DNA of 64,000 nucleotides from Phytopythium helicoides (Eukaryota; Oomycota; Peronosporomycetes; Pythiales; Pythiaceae), in assembly GCA_024867545.1 (NCBI GenBank), contig JANFNE010000025.1:186001-250000 (forward strand), in the 5' to 3' direction. A model generated the notes under the pieces. The model worked only from the letters and a program-made list of their open reading frames with translations. It was not told the origin of the DNA and did not search any database. The position numbers and the translations under genes are program-made. This document shows positions 11,611 through 22,293 of this stretch, piece after piece; position 1 is the first letter of the stretch; each line of letters starts with the position of its first letter.

Positions 11611-13333
11611 GCTCTCAGTCGCCAAGTGAACAACTTAAATTGGCCGAAATCGTTGTGGTACATGCCGAAACAACCACTTGGTCGTGCATAAGGGAACCAA
11701 CGACGACGGCGGCAGAGTAGTCGTACATATAAAAATAAAGCGGACGTTCAGTTCCGAGCTTTTCTGGTGGCTGATCTTCTTGACTTCGTGGTTTACGCAC
11801 TACAGTATGGCGTCGGCTTCCATTGCTCCTGCACCATCCGAACCTTCCGTGCCAGAGTCTACGCCAAACTTTGTAGCGACTCTACCTCCCTCTGCCAGCT
11901 GTTCCGCCATGTTAGGTGATTCGCTTCAATCAACAGAGCCTAACTTAAAGCCAACCAGAAGGTCATCGGTGGACTCAGCTCCGTTTCAAAAGCATTCGAA
12001 TCTACACTTCCATCTCGATACATCGTCACAAGCAGGCCTGAGTCGCCGTCACTCCAGCTTTCATCCAGCAAACGCGGCATTGCCAGCGTTCCAAAGTCTC
12101 TCTGTCGGTTTCTTTGATGTTTTTGGGTATCTTGGTCTGATGATGATAGCTGCCTTTGCTTCATCGTCCATCGCTATGATCTTCCTAGCTTTTGTACAAA
12201 TCTTTCCAGACGAGATTGGAAATTGGATACTCAACACACAATCACTCGACAACGGTGACTTTCTCATGTTCTCCCAGGCATCACTTTGGCTTGTCGCGCT
12301 CTCCTCGATTACTCTGCTGGCGTTCTCAAGTGGCTACGTAGCGCTCATCGTCGTCATGTTGTGGTTTCGATCGCCTAAACTCCTGCAGATGATTTCTCGC
12401 CCGTCAAGAACTGCGTCAATTGGACATCGCATTCTCGCAAGATTTCTTGCTCAAAGCCGATTCGAGCGCTGGATCCCACAATTGGCATCAGTGATGCCGT
12501 CCGAGATTTCTGTGGCAAGGAAAAGCGACAGAAATCAAGTACTCCGACGAGTAACGACGGTTCGCCGACAGATTGCTAGCCGATTAATATTTGAGTTTAC
12601 CAGTATCGAGGGTCAGTTTCACGAGTATCATGTGAGTCTCCGTCATGGCTGTGCTGGCCAAGAATATTAGCTCACCAGAGTAGAATGTACTCTACTAAAT
12701 CGTTTTGGTTCATTGCACAGGTTGCAGCGTTTGACGTTCCCAAACTCACCTTCCAAACCGTTAGCTTGGTGCTGTACATGCATGATGGATTTCCTCTAGA
12801 GCTAATAGTCTTCTACGCACTGCCATTGGCTGTAAACTGGGCAGTGTCGTTCTACCGATTTCAGCGAGAGACACCCGATCCGATGTTGGTGACTTCACGG
12901 ATCGTTTATCTGTAAGTGAAGTCTTCAAGGATCTGCTGTTTGGTGCTCATACCAATTCTAACTGGACTATCCACCGCAGTTTTGACTTGTTCTTCGCCGT
13001 GTTCGCTCCTATTGTTGTGCTCGTCTATGCGTACAAAAATTTCAACATGGATCGTGCTACCTTTGCCTCTCGAGAGGACGCGCTCACCCCTGGCATGTTT
13101 GATCGGATAGCGAAGCTATTTGCAGATCCAGTTGAGGTTGAAGTCTTCCGTCAAGGCTTTTCCAGCATGCAGATCACCAAGCTGTACTATTTGGCTATCA
13201 AGGCTTTCCTTAATCTACTGGGCATCTACAAGTGGAAAAAGGTGATTGTACACTTAATTGCAGAAAGTCACCATAGGTTTCTGAATACCCCGCGAAGTGC
13301 GAGTCGGGAAATCTCGCGGCGACGACATTCACG
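9965..13333 (+). repeat. Left arm of a large inverted duplication (3,369 bases)
   Basis: Near-identical to the reverse complement of 18172-21540; positions pair as x and 31505-x along the whole arm, so there is no net indel. Only scattered substitutions were noticed. It spans exons 3-5 of WLGC-B, the spacer, and exons 1-2 plus half of exon 3 of WLGC-C. Confidence 0.9.
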
Positions 13334-13385
13334 CACCTCGACATCTCTGCCGCTTTTTTCCGCCTTACGGTGGTCGCCCATCTGA
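11807..13385 (+). pseudogene. WLGC-C: 3'-truncated WLGC gene
   Basis: Exons 11807-12631, 12721-12911 and a third exon from 12980 mirror the intact WLGC-D. The copy stops at 13333, inside exon 3, where the inverted repeat ends. Beyond that the frame reads unrelated residues to a stop at 13385. It therefore has the N-terminal tail and the first four membrane segments but lacks the fifth segment, Cys cluster, LRRs and WLGC domain. The 5' end, ATG and splice sites look sound, so a truncated membrane protein could still be made. An upstream in-frame ATG at 11678 exists; 11807 is preferred because the paralogues start with similar hydrophilic tails. Confidence 0.8.
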
Positions 13386-13671
13386 ACGCTACTGTTTTTC
13401 ATCCAATGAAATATCGTCAATTCTCCATTTCGTCCAATCACCTGTCGTTCCCTCGTGTATTTTCAGCTCCATGTCGCGCGAAGGTCGCGCCAACGCCCGC
13501 CCAGAACGCCAACACTCTTGCACGTTCTACGAGAACGTGCAAGCGATCCATCGCCCAAGCGTCGACCAGTTCGCCACTTCACCTGGCTTCAAGCGCGCGC
13601 TCCGCTGCTGCAGCATTGAACCTGCCTGTGTGTGTGTGTGTGAGTGTATAGCTACGACGTATACCTCCCCC
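13334..13671. other. Junction between WLGC-C and the VPS9-domain gene
   Basis: Sequence immediately after the left arm of the inverted duplication. One frame is open from inside WLGC-C through this stretch into the VPS9-domain gene. It includes an in-frame ATG at 13471 and a short (GT)n run near 13629-13645. It may be 5' UTR plus promoter, or an N-terminal extension of the downstream protein. Confidence 0.5.
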
Positions 13672-16041
13672 ATGGGCCTGGGCGGCGCGCGCGTCGAGCC
13701 GCCAGCCGTGTGGACGGCGCCCGACTGGGCGCTGCACCCGGTGATCGAGGACTTTTACGGCCGCGCGCGGGCGCCGCGGACGCGCGCCGGCTCCTTCCTG
13801 GACGTGATGAGCTCTCCGGCGCACCGCGTGGCCACGACGACGCTCGGGGCGGCCAGCTGCGGCTATGCGGGGCCTGGCGCGGCCGAGAGCGAGCTGGAGG
13901 CCGCGAGGAGGCGCTCGGTGGCGCTCTCGGGCTCGACGTACTCGAGCGAGGACGAGCTCGCGGCGATGGGTGGGCTCGCGGCTTTCAGGGCGCCGAGGGA
14001 CGTCGGGGCCGCGGGGTTCGCGAGCTGGGAGGGGCTGAGGAGGAGGAGCGAGTTTGTGCCGGTGCCCTACGCGAGCGAGGAGGCGGCCGGACGCGGTGGA
14101 GCCCCCAAGAGGAGACGCAGACCCATGGAGAACCCGCAAGCAGGGGGAAGCGGCAGCGAGCTCAGTCCTGTCGGCTCGCTCGTGATGTCCGAGGGAGAAA
14201 GTCCCGGCGTGCTCACGCCGTCCTCGTCGGCCAGCTACAGCAGCAGCAGACTCAGGGTCAAGCTGTATGAGACCCTCGCGGAGATCGACACGAGACTAGC
14301 CATGGAGCACGAGCTCGCCAAGACGGCGCAGCGCATGATGAAGAAGGCAGAGATCAAGGCGGACAAGCAGCCGAACCCCATGTGGGTGCTGCTCTGCGGT
14401 GCGCGCTCGACGACCGCTGCATCCTCGGACGGACTGGCCTTCCTCTATGAGCGCCTATCCGTGTTTGTGCACAATCGGGCGCTCAACCAACTGCAACGCC
14501 ACCGTCGCCACGTGAGCGGTATCCTGCAGATTGTTACGTCGCACAACCCAGACCTGGAGCTCACCGAGAAGCAGCTCGACTCGTTCGAGTCGGCTGACGA
14601 CATGCTGGGCAACGACATCAAATATACAGTGCTGCGGAAACAAATGGAGCTGCTGGGCACACGGATGATCAAGCGGAAGGAGGCTCTTGTGCACGCCAAG
14701 ATTAACAACGGTAACAATTGCTTCGACCGACCACGAGTCAAGAACGCCATGCTGCGCAAGCTGCTCGAAGCCGTGAGCTGGTACCGCCTTGTACAGCTCA
14801 ATTCTCGAGAAGAGTCGGCTTCATCATCCGTTGCCGCTCCACCTTCAACTTCGTCGCTGGAAGGAGCTCTGTCCGAAATTTCGGGATCGACAGCATCGTC
14901 GATCATGAGCTCTTCGCGCGCACTGCAAGAGTTTCAGGTGGAGAAGATCCTGAACGTTCTCGCGGGTGAAGACTTTTATTCCGACTATAACGAGCTCATG
15001 TGCCGTCCCGACTGGTGGGAGATCGCGCAGGCGCACTTTGAGAACATTATATTCTCGGCGACCGAGTCGCGAGTTTGCCAGTGGATGAACCAGATGTCAC
15101 ATGATGTCGTCTACACCAGCGAAGAAGGACTCGATGAAGAATTCACGGGCAAGCGATTCTCTCAGCGTGGTTTGGACGACGAATCTGCAGCCGGGCACCA
15201 GCAGGGACGCCGAGCCGACTGGCTGCATGATCCGTCGCCGGAGCAACTAATCGACTTTGTCGACCGACTCACGCACAGGATACGGCGCGAGTTTGACGTT
15301 GCGAACGATGTCAGCAAAAGTCTGCACACATTCATCCAGCGTACGGTGTTCGCTCGCATCTCAATTCTGGGATTCGGTCAGCGCACGCTTCGCGACTGTC
15401 AGCGCAAGGACAAGTTGTGGCGTAAGAAGTGTGCAGAACTCAGCGGGGTAGCCATGGAGAATCTCGGCGTTCCCACCGAGCTTGCTTCCAAGATTCGCTC
15501 CCACCTACCCAGTCGCCGTCTCAGCAAGAGCCGCAAGCAGCGCGTGTACCTCATTCGTGCCATCGAGGCATTCAATGGCATGACGAACGTGGTCCCGTGC
15601 GACTTGCTTGACGAGCTCATGCACGGCGTCGTCATTCTGCATCACGAGGCAGCGCTTGTTCTCGGCACGACGCAGTTCTCTGTCGAGACGTTCTTCCCAC
15701 TACTCGCGTACGTCCTGCTGCACTGTCACCTGCCACTGATCCACGCACAACTGCACCAGCTCGAGAATTTCGCGATCAACGGCGCGAACGCAAATGGGGA
15801 AGAGTCGTACTATGTCTACTGCGTGCACGCTGCGGTCGAGTACGTGTGCAACACGTCGCCAACTGCGCTGCCAACTGCGCCACCTATCTCTCAAGACAGC
15901 GAGGCTGGTCTACAATCGGTCGCGCCACTGTCTGCCATTGCGACTGCTGGTGTGGACGTCACCAAGCTCAGCGAAGAGCTCAAGGCGCCTGTGAGTCCTA
16001 CCGACGCGATATTCGCTCCCGAGCGTTCGTCGCTCGCATGA
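13672..16041 (+). CDS. VPS9-domain protein (predicted Rab5-family guanine nucleotide exchange factor)
   Basis: Open frame of 789 residues from the ATG at 13672; the same frame stays open upstream, so 13471 (856 residues) is an alternative start. Residues around 600-730 show the VPS9 pattern: L-L-D-E-L near its start, F-F-P-L-L-A-Y-V-L-L-H, L-P-L-I-H-A-Q-L, and G-E-E-S-Y-Y-V-Y-C-V-H-A-A-V-E-Y-V, the usual GE...Y...AA end. The N-terminal third is low-complexity and Ser/Arg-rich; the middle is helical. VPS9 proteins load Rab5-type GTPases on early endosomes. It is embedded in the centre of the inverted duplication, unrelated to the WLGC genes around it. Confidence 0.75.
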   Translation: MGLGGARVEPPAVWTAPDWALHPVIEDFYGRARAPRTRAGSFLDVMSSPAHRVATTTLGAASCGYAGPGAAESELEAARRRSVALSGSTYSSEDELAAMGGLAAFRAPRDVGAAGFASWEGLRRRSEFVPVPYASEEAAGRGGAPKRRRRPMENPQAGGSGSELSPVGSLVMSEGESPGVLTPSSSASYSSSRLRVKLYETLAEIDTRLAMEHELAKTAQRMMKKAEIKADKQPNPMWVLLCGARSTTAASSDGLAFLYERLSVFVHNRALNQLQRHRRHVSGILQIVTSHNPDLELTEKQLDSFESADDMLGNDIKYTVLRKQMELLGTRMIKRKEALVHAKINNGNNCFDRPRVKNAMLRKLLEAVSWYRLVQLNSREESASSSVAAPPSTSSLEGALSEISGSTASSIMSSSRALQEFQVEKILNVLAGEDFYSDYNELMCRPDWWEIAQAHFENIIFSATESRVCQWMNQMSHDVVYTSEEGLDEEFTGKRFSQRGLDDESAAGHQQGRRADWLHDPSPEQLIDFVDRLTHRIRREFDVANDVSKSLHTFIQRTVFARISILGFGQRTLRDCQRKDKLWRKKCAELSGVAMENLGVPTELASKIRSHLPSRRLSKSRKQRVYLIRAIEAFNGMTNVVPCDLLDELMHGVVILHHEAALVLGTTQFSVETFFPLLAYVLLHCHLPLIHAQLHQLENFAINGANANGEESYYVYCVHAAVEYVCNTSPTALPTAPPISQDSEAGLQSVAPLSAIATAGVDVTKLSEELKAPVSPTDAIFAPERSSLA

Positions 16042-16142
16042 AGCAGTCTCACACCCTATTTAACATCAATCGAGTGGGCAATGTGTATTTGTCGTGCATC
16101 AACCGTGCGTGCATTGTGGTTGTCCATCCTGAACTTGCAGGC

Positions 16143-16734
16143 TCAGTGCGGCTTTGGCACGTGGCCGTCGACGTAGAAGTTGCGCGTGGCCTTGGGAAGC
16201 GTGACCGTCGTGCCCTCAAAGCCCTCGTCGACGATGACCTGGCAGCCTAACCGCGACGTGTCGGTGAGTCCGAAGGCCATGTCGAGCATGTCCTCCTCGT
16301 CCTCGCAGGCCTCCTCGAGGCTGTCAAACACGGGCTCCTCGAGGATCACGTGGCACGTCGAGCAGGCCATGGACGACTCGCACGCTCCCTCCAGGTCGAT
16401 GTCGTTGGCGTGCGCCACCTGCAGCAGCGACATGCCCGTCTTGGCGTCCACGGTCACCACGGACCCGTCGGGCTTCTTGAAATGGATGTGCACGCTGTCC
16501 ACGGTCTCACCATTAGCTCACGCCCTGGTCAGGATCCGCAAGAGGGAGCTCGAGACTCACGTCGGGTTGTTGGCGAATGCCGACATGTCCCCATGCGCCA
16601 CTAGCGAGCCAAAAAGCGTCAGAAAACCGCGAAAAAGCGAGCGAGGGCCTCACGGAGGACCCACCGGCGGCCGAGCGGTGGAACAAGCGCGTCGCAGGCG
16701 CCCGCAGCGCGCGTTTGGCCACGAGCCGCAGCAT
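16143..16734 (-). CDS. Mitochondrial adrenodoxin-type [2Fe-2S] ferredoxin
   Basis: Exons 16561-16734 and 16143-16505 on the minus strand with a 55-base intron; the join reads P-D then T-V-D-S-V-H-I and gives 178 residues. The N-terminus (M-L-R-L-V-A-K-R-A-L-R...) is basic and lacks acids, as in a mitochondrial presequence. Iron-ligand cysteines follow the adrenodoxin pattern C-x5-C-x2-C at about residues 100, 106 and 109, with the fourth at about 146 in R-L-G-C-Q. The acidic helix between them (D-E-E-D-M-L-D) is typical of partner-binding ferredoxins. Likely role: electron donor for mitochondrial Fe-S cluster assembly or heme synthesis. Convergent with the VPS9-domain gene. Confidence 0.9.
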
Positions 16735-16902
16735 TTCTGGCGGCGGAGCGCTGCGCGTTTGACGTTTTTGCAAGTGGTGGATGGAGGTTGAGTGGAGCTG
16801 CTCGCGGCGGAGTGTTGGTGGGGGAATAATCACTTGCGCTTAGTATGCCACGCGCGACTCGGGCTTGGCGCGACACATGTAGCCATGTTTGCTCATGTGG
16901 GG

Positions 16903-19698
16903 TCATGAGCATCCGAGCCACGCCTCGACCTTCGGATCGCATGGATCGCCCACGCCTCGAACGATTTGCAGTCGCCGCATCTTCTCATATTCGCCAAACA
17001 CGTCGCAGTGTACGACTTGCATTCGACCATTGTAGCAGATGCCGCGAATCCCGTCGAGGTAGCATTCGCGATACATGACACCCCCGCAGATATCATCCGT
17101 GCTGTATCGCGTTGGCTCGGACACGTCGATGTCCTGCGTGATGTTATTTCCGCAGAGAAATCCATTGACTCTCTTCACAACCGCGTGGTCCTGTGCGGAC
17201 ATCCGAGCAGCCTCACAGTGAACTTCTGGCTCGTTTTCTCGCTTGCGGCATTGGAAGTTGGTGAGATCGCAGTATCCCGTCGCGTAACCGTTGCAGCAGA
17301 CTTCATTGCGTCGAAATAATGTGAAGGAGGTTAAACTCTGGAGCTTTGCGAGAGAAGGAAGCACAGGGATATGAGTCAGCTCTGCCAGGATCATCGTTCT
17401 CAAGCCAGTTAGGTGGTCGAACCTCGGCAGCTCTCGCAGTGATCGGACATTGGTGATGACTAGTGTCGATAAGTAGCGTTGGCTCTCGAGGGACGGAAAC
17501 TGCTTCAGTTTCGCCGCCCCAGCAATTCGTAGAAATCTCAGATCACGCATGACCGTTAACAGATTGTAAGGTAGGAATTGAACAGGATAGTGGATGAAGT
17601 CGCCTTCGAGATGCCTACCCAGGCGATCAATTGGTGAGCTAACATCTTCAAAGTTCATTCGTCGACGACGTGCACACTCAGAAGCACTCACATGTATCGC
17701 ATTTGAGTCCATACGCTTGCCCACTCGGGAAGGGACTGTGTCTGTGAGTACAACAGAATCCTACAAATCAGCATAAAACACGTTAGTTGTTGTCATCATC
17801 GTTGTAAAATTGTCAACACATACAATGTCTTGAGATTCTTGCACCGTCGTAACTCTTCTGGCACCTCCGGCATCGCGCGATTGATGAGCTGCAACGTCTC
17901 CAATGTACCTGCTGCCGCCAGCGTCCGCACTTGCTCCGTCACGTCGGTCGCATTGATCCACTCATCATAAGTGCGCGGCATCGTGTCTCGATCAATAAAT
18001 ACGATGCAAGAGCAGGTTTGGTCGCTTCTTGTGTGCCAGACGTAGGAGTATACAGCGCATTTTGGGTAATGTGCGCACCGGTCGATGCTGGTGATGATGG
18101 CTACAAGGGTGTATACAGCGATTCCGAGCGAGCAACATAGGAACAGGACGGCCCCAAGAAGTAAGTGTCGTCGTGAATGTCGTCGCCGCGAGATTTCCCG
18201 ACTCGCACTTCGCGGGGTATTCAGAAACCTATGGTGACTTTCTGCAATTAAGTGTACAATCACCTTTTTCCACTTGTAGATGCCCAGTAGATTAAGGAAA
18301 GCCTTGATAGCCAAATAGTACAGCTTGGTGATCTGCATGCTGGAAAAGCCTTGACGGAAGACTTCAACCTCAACTGGATCTGCAAATAGCTTCGCTATCC
18401 GATCAAACATGCCAGGGGTGAGCGCGTCCTCTCGAGAGGCAAAGGTAGCACGATCCATGTTGAAATTTTTGTACGCATAGACGAGCACAACAATAGGAGC
18501 GAACACGGCGAAGAACAAGTCAAAACTGCGGTGGATAGTCCAGTTAGAATTGGTATGAGCACCAAACAGCAGATCCTTGAAGACTTCACTTACAGATAAA
18601 CGATCCGTGAAGTCACCAACATCGGATCGGGTGTCTCTCGCTGAAATCGGTAGAACGACACTGCCCAGTTTACAGCCAATGGCAGTGCGTAGAAGACTAT
18701 TAGCTCTAGCGGAAATCCATCATGCATGTACAGCACCAAGCTAACGGTTTGGAAGGTGAGTTTGGGAACGTCAAACGCTGCAACCTGTGCAATGAACCAA
18801 AACGATTTAGTAGAGTACATTCTACTCTGGTGAGCTAATATTCTTGGCCAGCACAGCCATGACGGAGACTCACATGATACTCGTGAAACTGACCCTCGAT
18901 ACTGGTAAACTCAAATATTAATCGGCTAGCAATCTGTCGGCGAACCGTCGTTACTCGTCGGAGTACTTGATTTCTGTCGCTTTTCCTTGCCACAGAAATC
19001 TCGGACGGCATCACTGATGCCAATTGTGGGATCCAGCGCTCGAATCGGCTTTGAGCAAGAAATCTTGCGAGAATGCGATGTCCAATTGACGCAGTTCTTG
19101 ACGGGCGAGAAATCATCTGCAGGAGTTTAGGCGATCGAAACCACAACATGACGACGATGAGCGCTACGTAGCCACTTGAGAACGCCAGCAGAGTAATCGA
19201 GGAGAGCGCGACAAGCCAAAGTGATGCCTGGGAGAACATGAGAAAGTCACCGTTGTCGAGTGATTGTGTGTTGAGTATCCAATTTCCAATCTCGTCTGGA
19301 AAGATTTGTACAAAAGCTAGGAAGATCATAGCGATGGACGATGAAGCAAAGGCAGCTATCATCATCAGACCAAGATACCCAAAAACATCAAAGAAACCGA
19401 CAGAGAGACTTTGGAACGCTGGCAATGCCGCGTTTGCTGGATGAAAGCTGGAGTGACGGCGACTCAGGCCTGCTTGTGACGATGTATCGAGATGGAAGTG
19501 TAGATTCGAATGCTTTTGAAACGGAGCTGAGTCCACCGATGACCTTCTGGTTGGCTTTAAGTTAGGCTCTGTTGATTGAAGCGAATCACCTAACATGGCG
19601 GAACAGCTGGCAGAGGGAGGTAGAGTCGCTACAAAGTTTGGCGTAGATTCTGGCACGGAAGGTTCGGATGGTGCAGGAGCAATGGAAGCCGACGCCAT
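16903..19698 (-). CDS. WLGC-D: polytopic membrane protein with LRR and WLGC domains
   Basis: Exons 18874-19698, 18594-18784, 17824-18525, 17692-17760 and 16903-17614 on the minus strand; lengths sum to 832 residues in frame. Exons 1, 2 and the first half of exon 3 are the intact partner of truncated WLGC-C. From about 18143 to 17824 the sequence switches to near-identity with WLGC-A/B, a conversion-like tract that encodes the fifth membrane segment and Cys cluster. Exon 5 resembles WLGC-A (L-R-F-L-R-I-A-G-A-A-K-L-K) and ends E-A-W-L-G-C-S. The gene is a mosaic: C-like membrane half, A/B-like middle, A-like ectodomain. It begins in the right arm and ends in the centre of the inverted duplication. 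Confidence 0.8.
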
Positions 19699-21540
19699 AC
19701 TATAGTGCGTAAACCACGAAGTCAAGAAGATCAGTCACCAGAAAAGCTCGGAACTGAACGTCCGCTTTATTTTTATATGTACGACTACTCTGCCGCCGTC
19801 GTCGTTGGTTCCCTTATGCACGACCAAGTGGTTGTTTCGGCATGTACCACAACGATTTCGGCCAATTTAAGTTGTTCACTTGGCGACTGCGAGCTTAGAC
19901 GTACCTGGAACATCCAAGCCATGCTTCCACCTTCGGATCGCAAGGGTCTCCCACACCCCGAGCGATTTGCAGTCGTCGCATCCTCTCATATTCGCCGAAC
20001 ACATCGCAGTGGACGACTTGCATTCGTCCGTTGTAGCAGATACCGCGAATATTGTTCACCCAGCATTCGCGATACTGGACACCTTCACAGACGTTATCTG
20101 TGTTGTATCGAGTAGGCTCCGAGGCTTCCAAGTCCTGCGTGATGTTCTTGCCGCACAGAAATCCGTGGACTCTTTGAACTACTGCAAGATCTTCTGCGGG
20201 CATTCTTGCTTCCACGCAATGAACCTCTGGTTCATTCTCTCGTTTTAGACACTGGAAATTGGTGAGATCACAGTATCCTGTGGCGAATCCGTTACAGCAA
20301 ATCTGATTTCGGCGAAAAGCTGCAAACATCCGAAGACTTGACAGCTTGGAAAGCGACGGAAGCGTTGGTAATTGAACAGCGTCGGCAATGATAAGTGCAC
20401 GAAGACCTGTGAGATCATCCAGATTTGGGAAATCTCGCAAACCGCGGACAATAGAGCCAACGAGAGTCGAGAGCTGGTGTTGTCCTACCAAGGATGGGAA
20501 CACTGGTAGTGCAGCAGCACCACCGACTCGAACGAAGCGTAGCTGACGCATATGTATGAAAAGATTATACGGTAGATACTGAAGAGGATAGTGAATGAAA
20601 TCACCTTCAATATGGCTGCACCATCATGCAAAAAGTAACTACCGGCACCACACAGGTCAATAAAAAAACAAAACACGTACAAGTATTGAAGCTCAGTCCA
20701 TTCATTAGTCCAATCTGGTAGTCTCTGCGTCTGCGAGTACAACAGAATTCTGGTCGATAAGAACGCAGTTGAGTTAGTTATCAGCAACAATATTTGCCAA
20801 TTCCACCGTACTCACAATGTCTTGAGATTCTTGCACCGTCGTAACTCTTCTGGCACCTCCGGCATCGCGCGATTGATGAGCTGCAACGTCTCCAATGTAC
20901 CTGCTGCCGCCAGCGTCCGCACTTGCTCCGTCACGTCGGTCGCATTGATCCACTCATCATAAGTGCGCGGCATCGTGTCTCGATCAATAAATACGATGCA
21001 AGAGCAGGTTTGGTCGCTTCTTGTGTGCCAGACGTACGAGTATACAGCGCATTTTGGGTAATGTGAGCACCGGTCGATGCTGGTGATGATGGCTACAAGG
21101 GTGTATACAGCGATTCCGAGCGAGCAACATAGGAACACCGTCGCTCCAAGCAAAAGGTGACGCCGGGAGTGCGATAGCACTCTCTGGCGCTGTGTTTCAG
21201 CTTGTGGTGCTGCTTGCTGGCGATGGTAGTTCTCCACAATCAAATGCACAATCACCTTCTTCCACTTGTAGATGCCTAGTAGATTGAGAAAGGTCTTGAT
21301 CACAAGGTAGTATGGCTTCGTCAGTTGGAGATTGGAGAACCCCTGTCGAAACACCTCGATTTGAACAGGGTCCGCGAAAAGCTTGGCGATCGTATCGAAG
21401 CTCCCGAGCGTCAGTGTCTCCTTGCGTGTCTCGAAATTGGCTCGATCCAAGTGAAAGTTGTAGTACGAGTAAAGCAGAGCAAAAATCGGTGCGAACACTG
21501 CAAAGAATAGGTCGAAGCTGCGCATCAAAGCGTACGAGAT
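18172..21540 (-). repeat. Right arm of the large inverted duplication (3,369 bases)
   Basis: Reverse complement of 9965-13333. The inner end falls in exon 3 of WLGC-D. The outer end falls in the intron just before exon 3 of WLGC-E, where unrelated sequence begins. The spacer between arms is 4,838 bases (13334-18171). Confidence 0.9.
19895..21517 (-). pseudogene. WLGC-E: 5'-truncated WLGC gene (copy of WLGC-B exons 3-5)
   Basis: Sequences corresponding to exons 20816-21517, 20681-20749 and 19895-20615 mirror WLGC-B exons 3, 4 and 5 with intact splice sites and stop. Exons 1 and 2 and the promoter are missing, because the duplication boundary at 21540 cuts the preceding intron. Upstream of that, the frame reads unrelated sequence. 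An ATG in exon 3 could start a protein from the fourth membrane segment on, but nothing suggests a promoter. Best read as a fragment, useful as a donor for conversion with WLGC-B. Confidence 0.8.
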
Positions 21541-21859
21541 GTGTATCCACACGTGACCTTCGAGACGCGAGGATCTCTTCAAGAGAATCGTACGTAGCTG
21601 ATCTCTTCCTAGGGGCTTCTCAACGACGCTGCTACCTTTCCTGTGGATGCATGGCGGCACGTGGTGTCTGCACAAGTGGACGTCGATGTCAAGTCGAGGT
21701 AATCGCGCTTTCAACGTTGGGCGCGTGCAACCATATACTTTACCGACGCTGAGACGCTCCGGTCCGCAGTATGCCGGAATTTATTTGGTAATGTTGCATG
21801 TACTGGTTTTTATGCACTGAATTAATAGGTAAATACCGACTTTTCAACCTTCCGCGGTC
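21541..21859. other. Spacer between WLGC-E fragment and ORC4
   Basis: About 320 bases of sequence unrelated to the WLGC family, starting exactly at the duplication boundary. It includes the likely ORC4 promoter. An open frame on the minus strand continues out of WLGC-E but has no recognisable similarity. Confidence 0.5.
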
Positions 21860-22242
21860 ATGCAGGTCGACGGCGCGAGCGTCGAGGCCGCGCGGCGTCT
21901 GCTGCGCGCCAGGCTGGGCTCCGCGGCCGCGTTCCTGCCGCGCGAGGACGAGGGACAGGCGCGCGAGTCGCCGCTGGCGGCGGCGGCGGCGCAGCTCGCG
22001 CAGCTGCTGGAGCGCACGGTGCGCTGCGGCGACAGCCAGTCGGGGCTGCTGGTGACGTCGGCGGGCGGTGGGGCGCGCGCGGCCGTCTCGAGCGCGCTGC
22101 GGCGGCTGCGGGAGGACTGCGGGCCGTTCACGACGGTCTACCTGAACGGCGTCGTGCTGCAGAACGAGCTGGAGGCCTTTAAGGAGATGGCGGCGCAGCT
22201 CGCGAGGTCTACGGCCGTCAAGCTGCCAGTAAGCGCCCGCGT

Positions 22243-22293
<51 letters not shown>

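Noticed and set aside
20812..21714. WLGC-E as an intact gene starting at 21714
   Set aside because: The frame before 21540 is unrelated sequence from outside the duplication and lacks the family's exons 1-2, so it is called a truncated copy.
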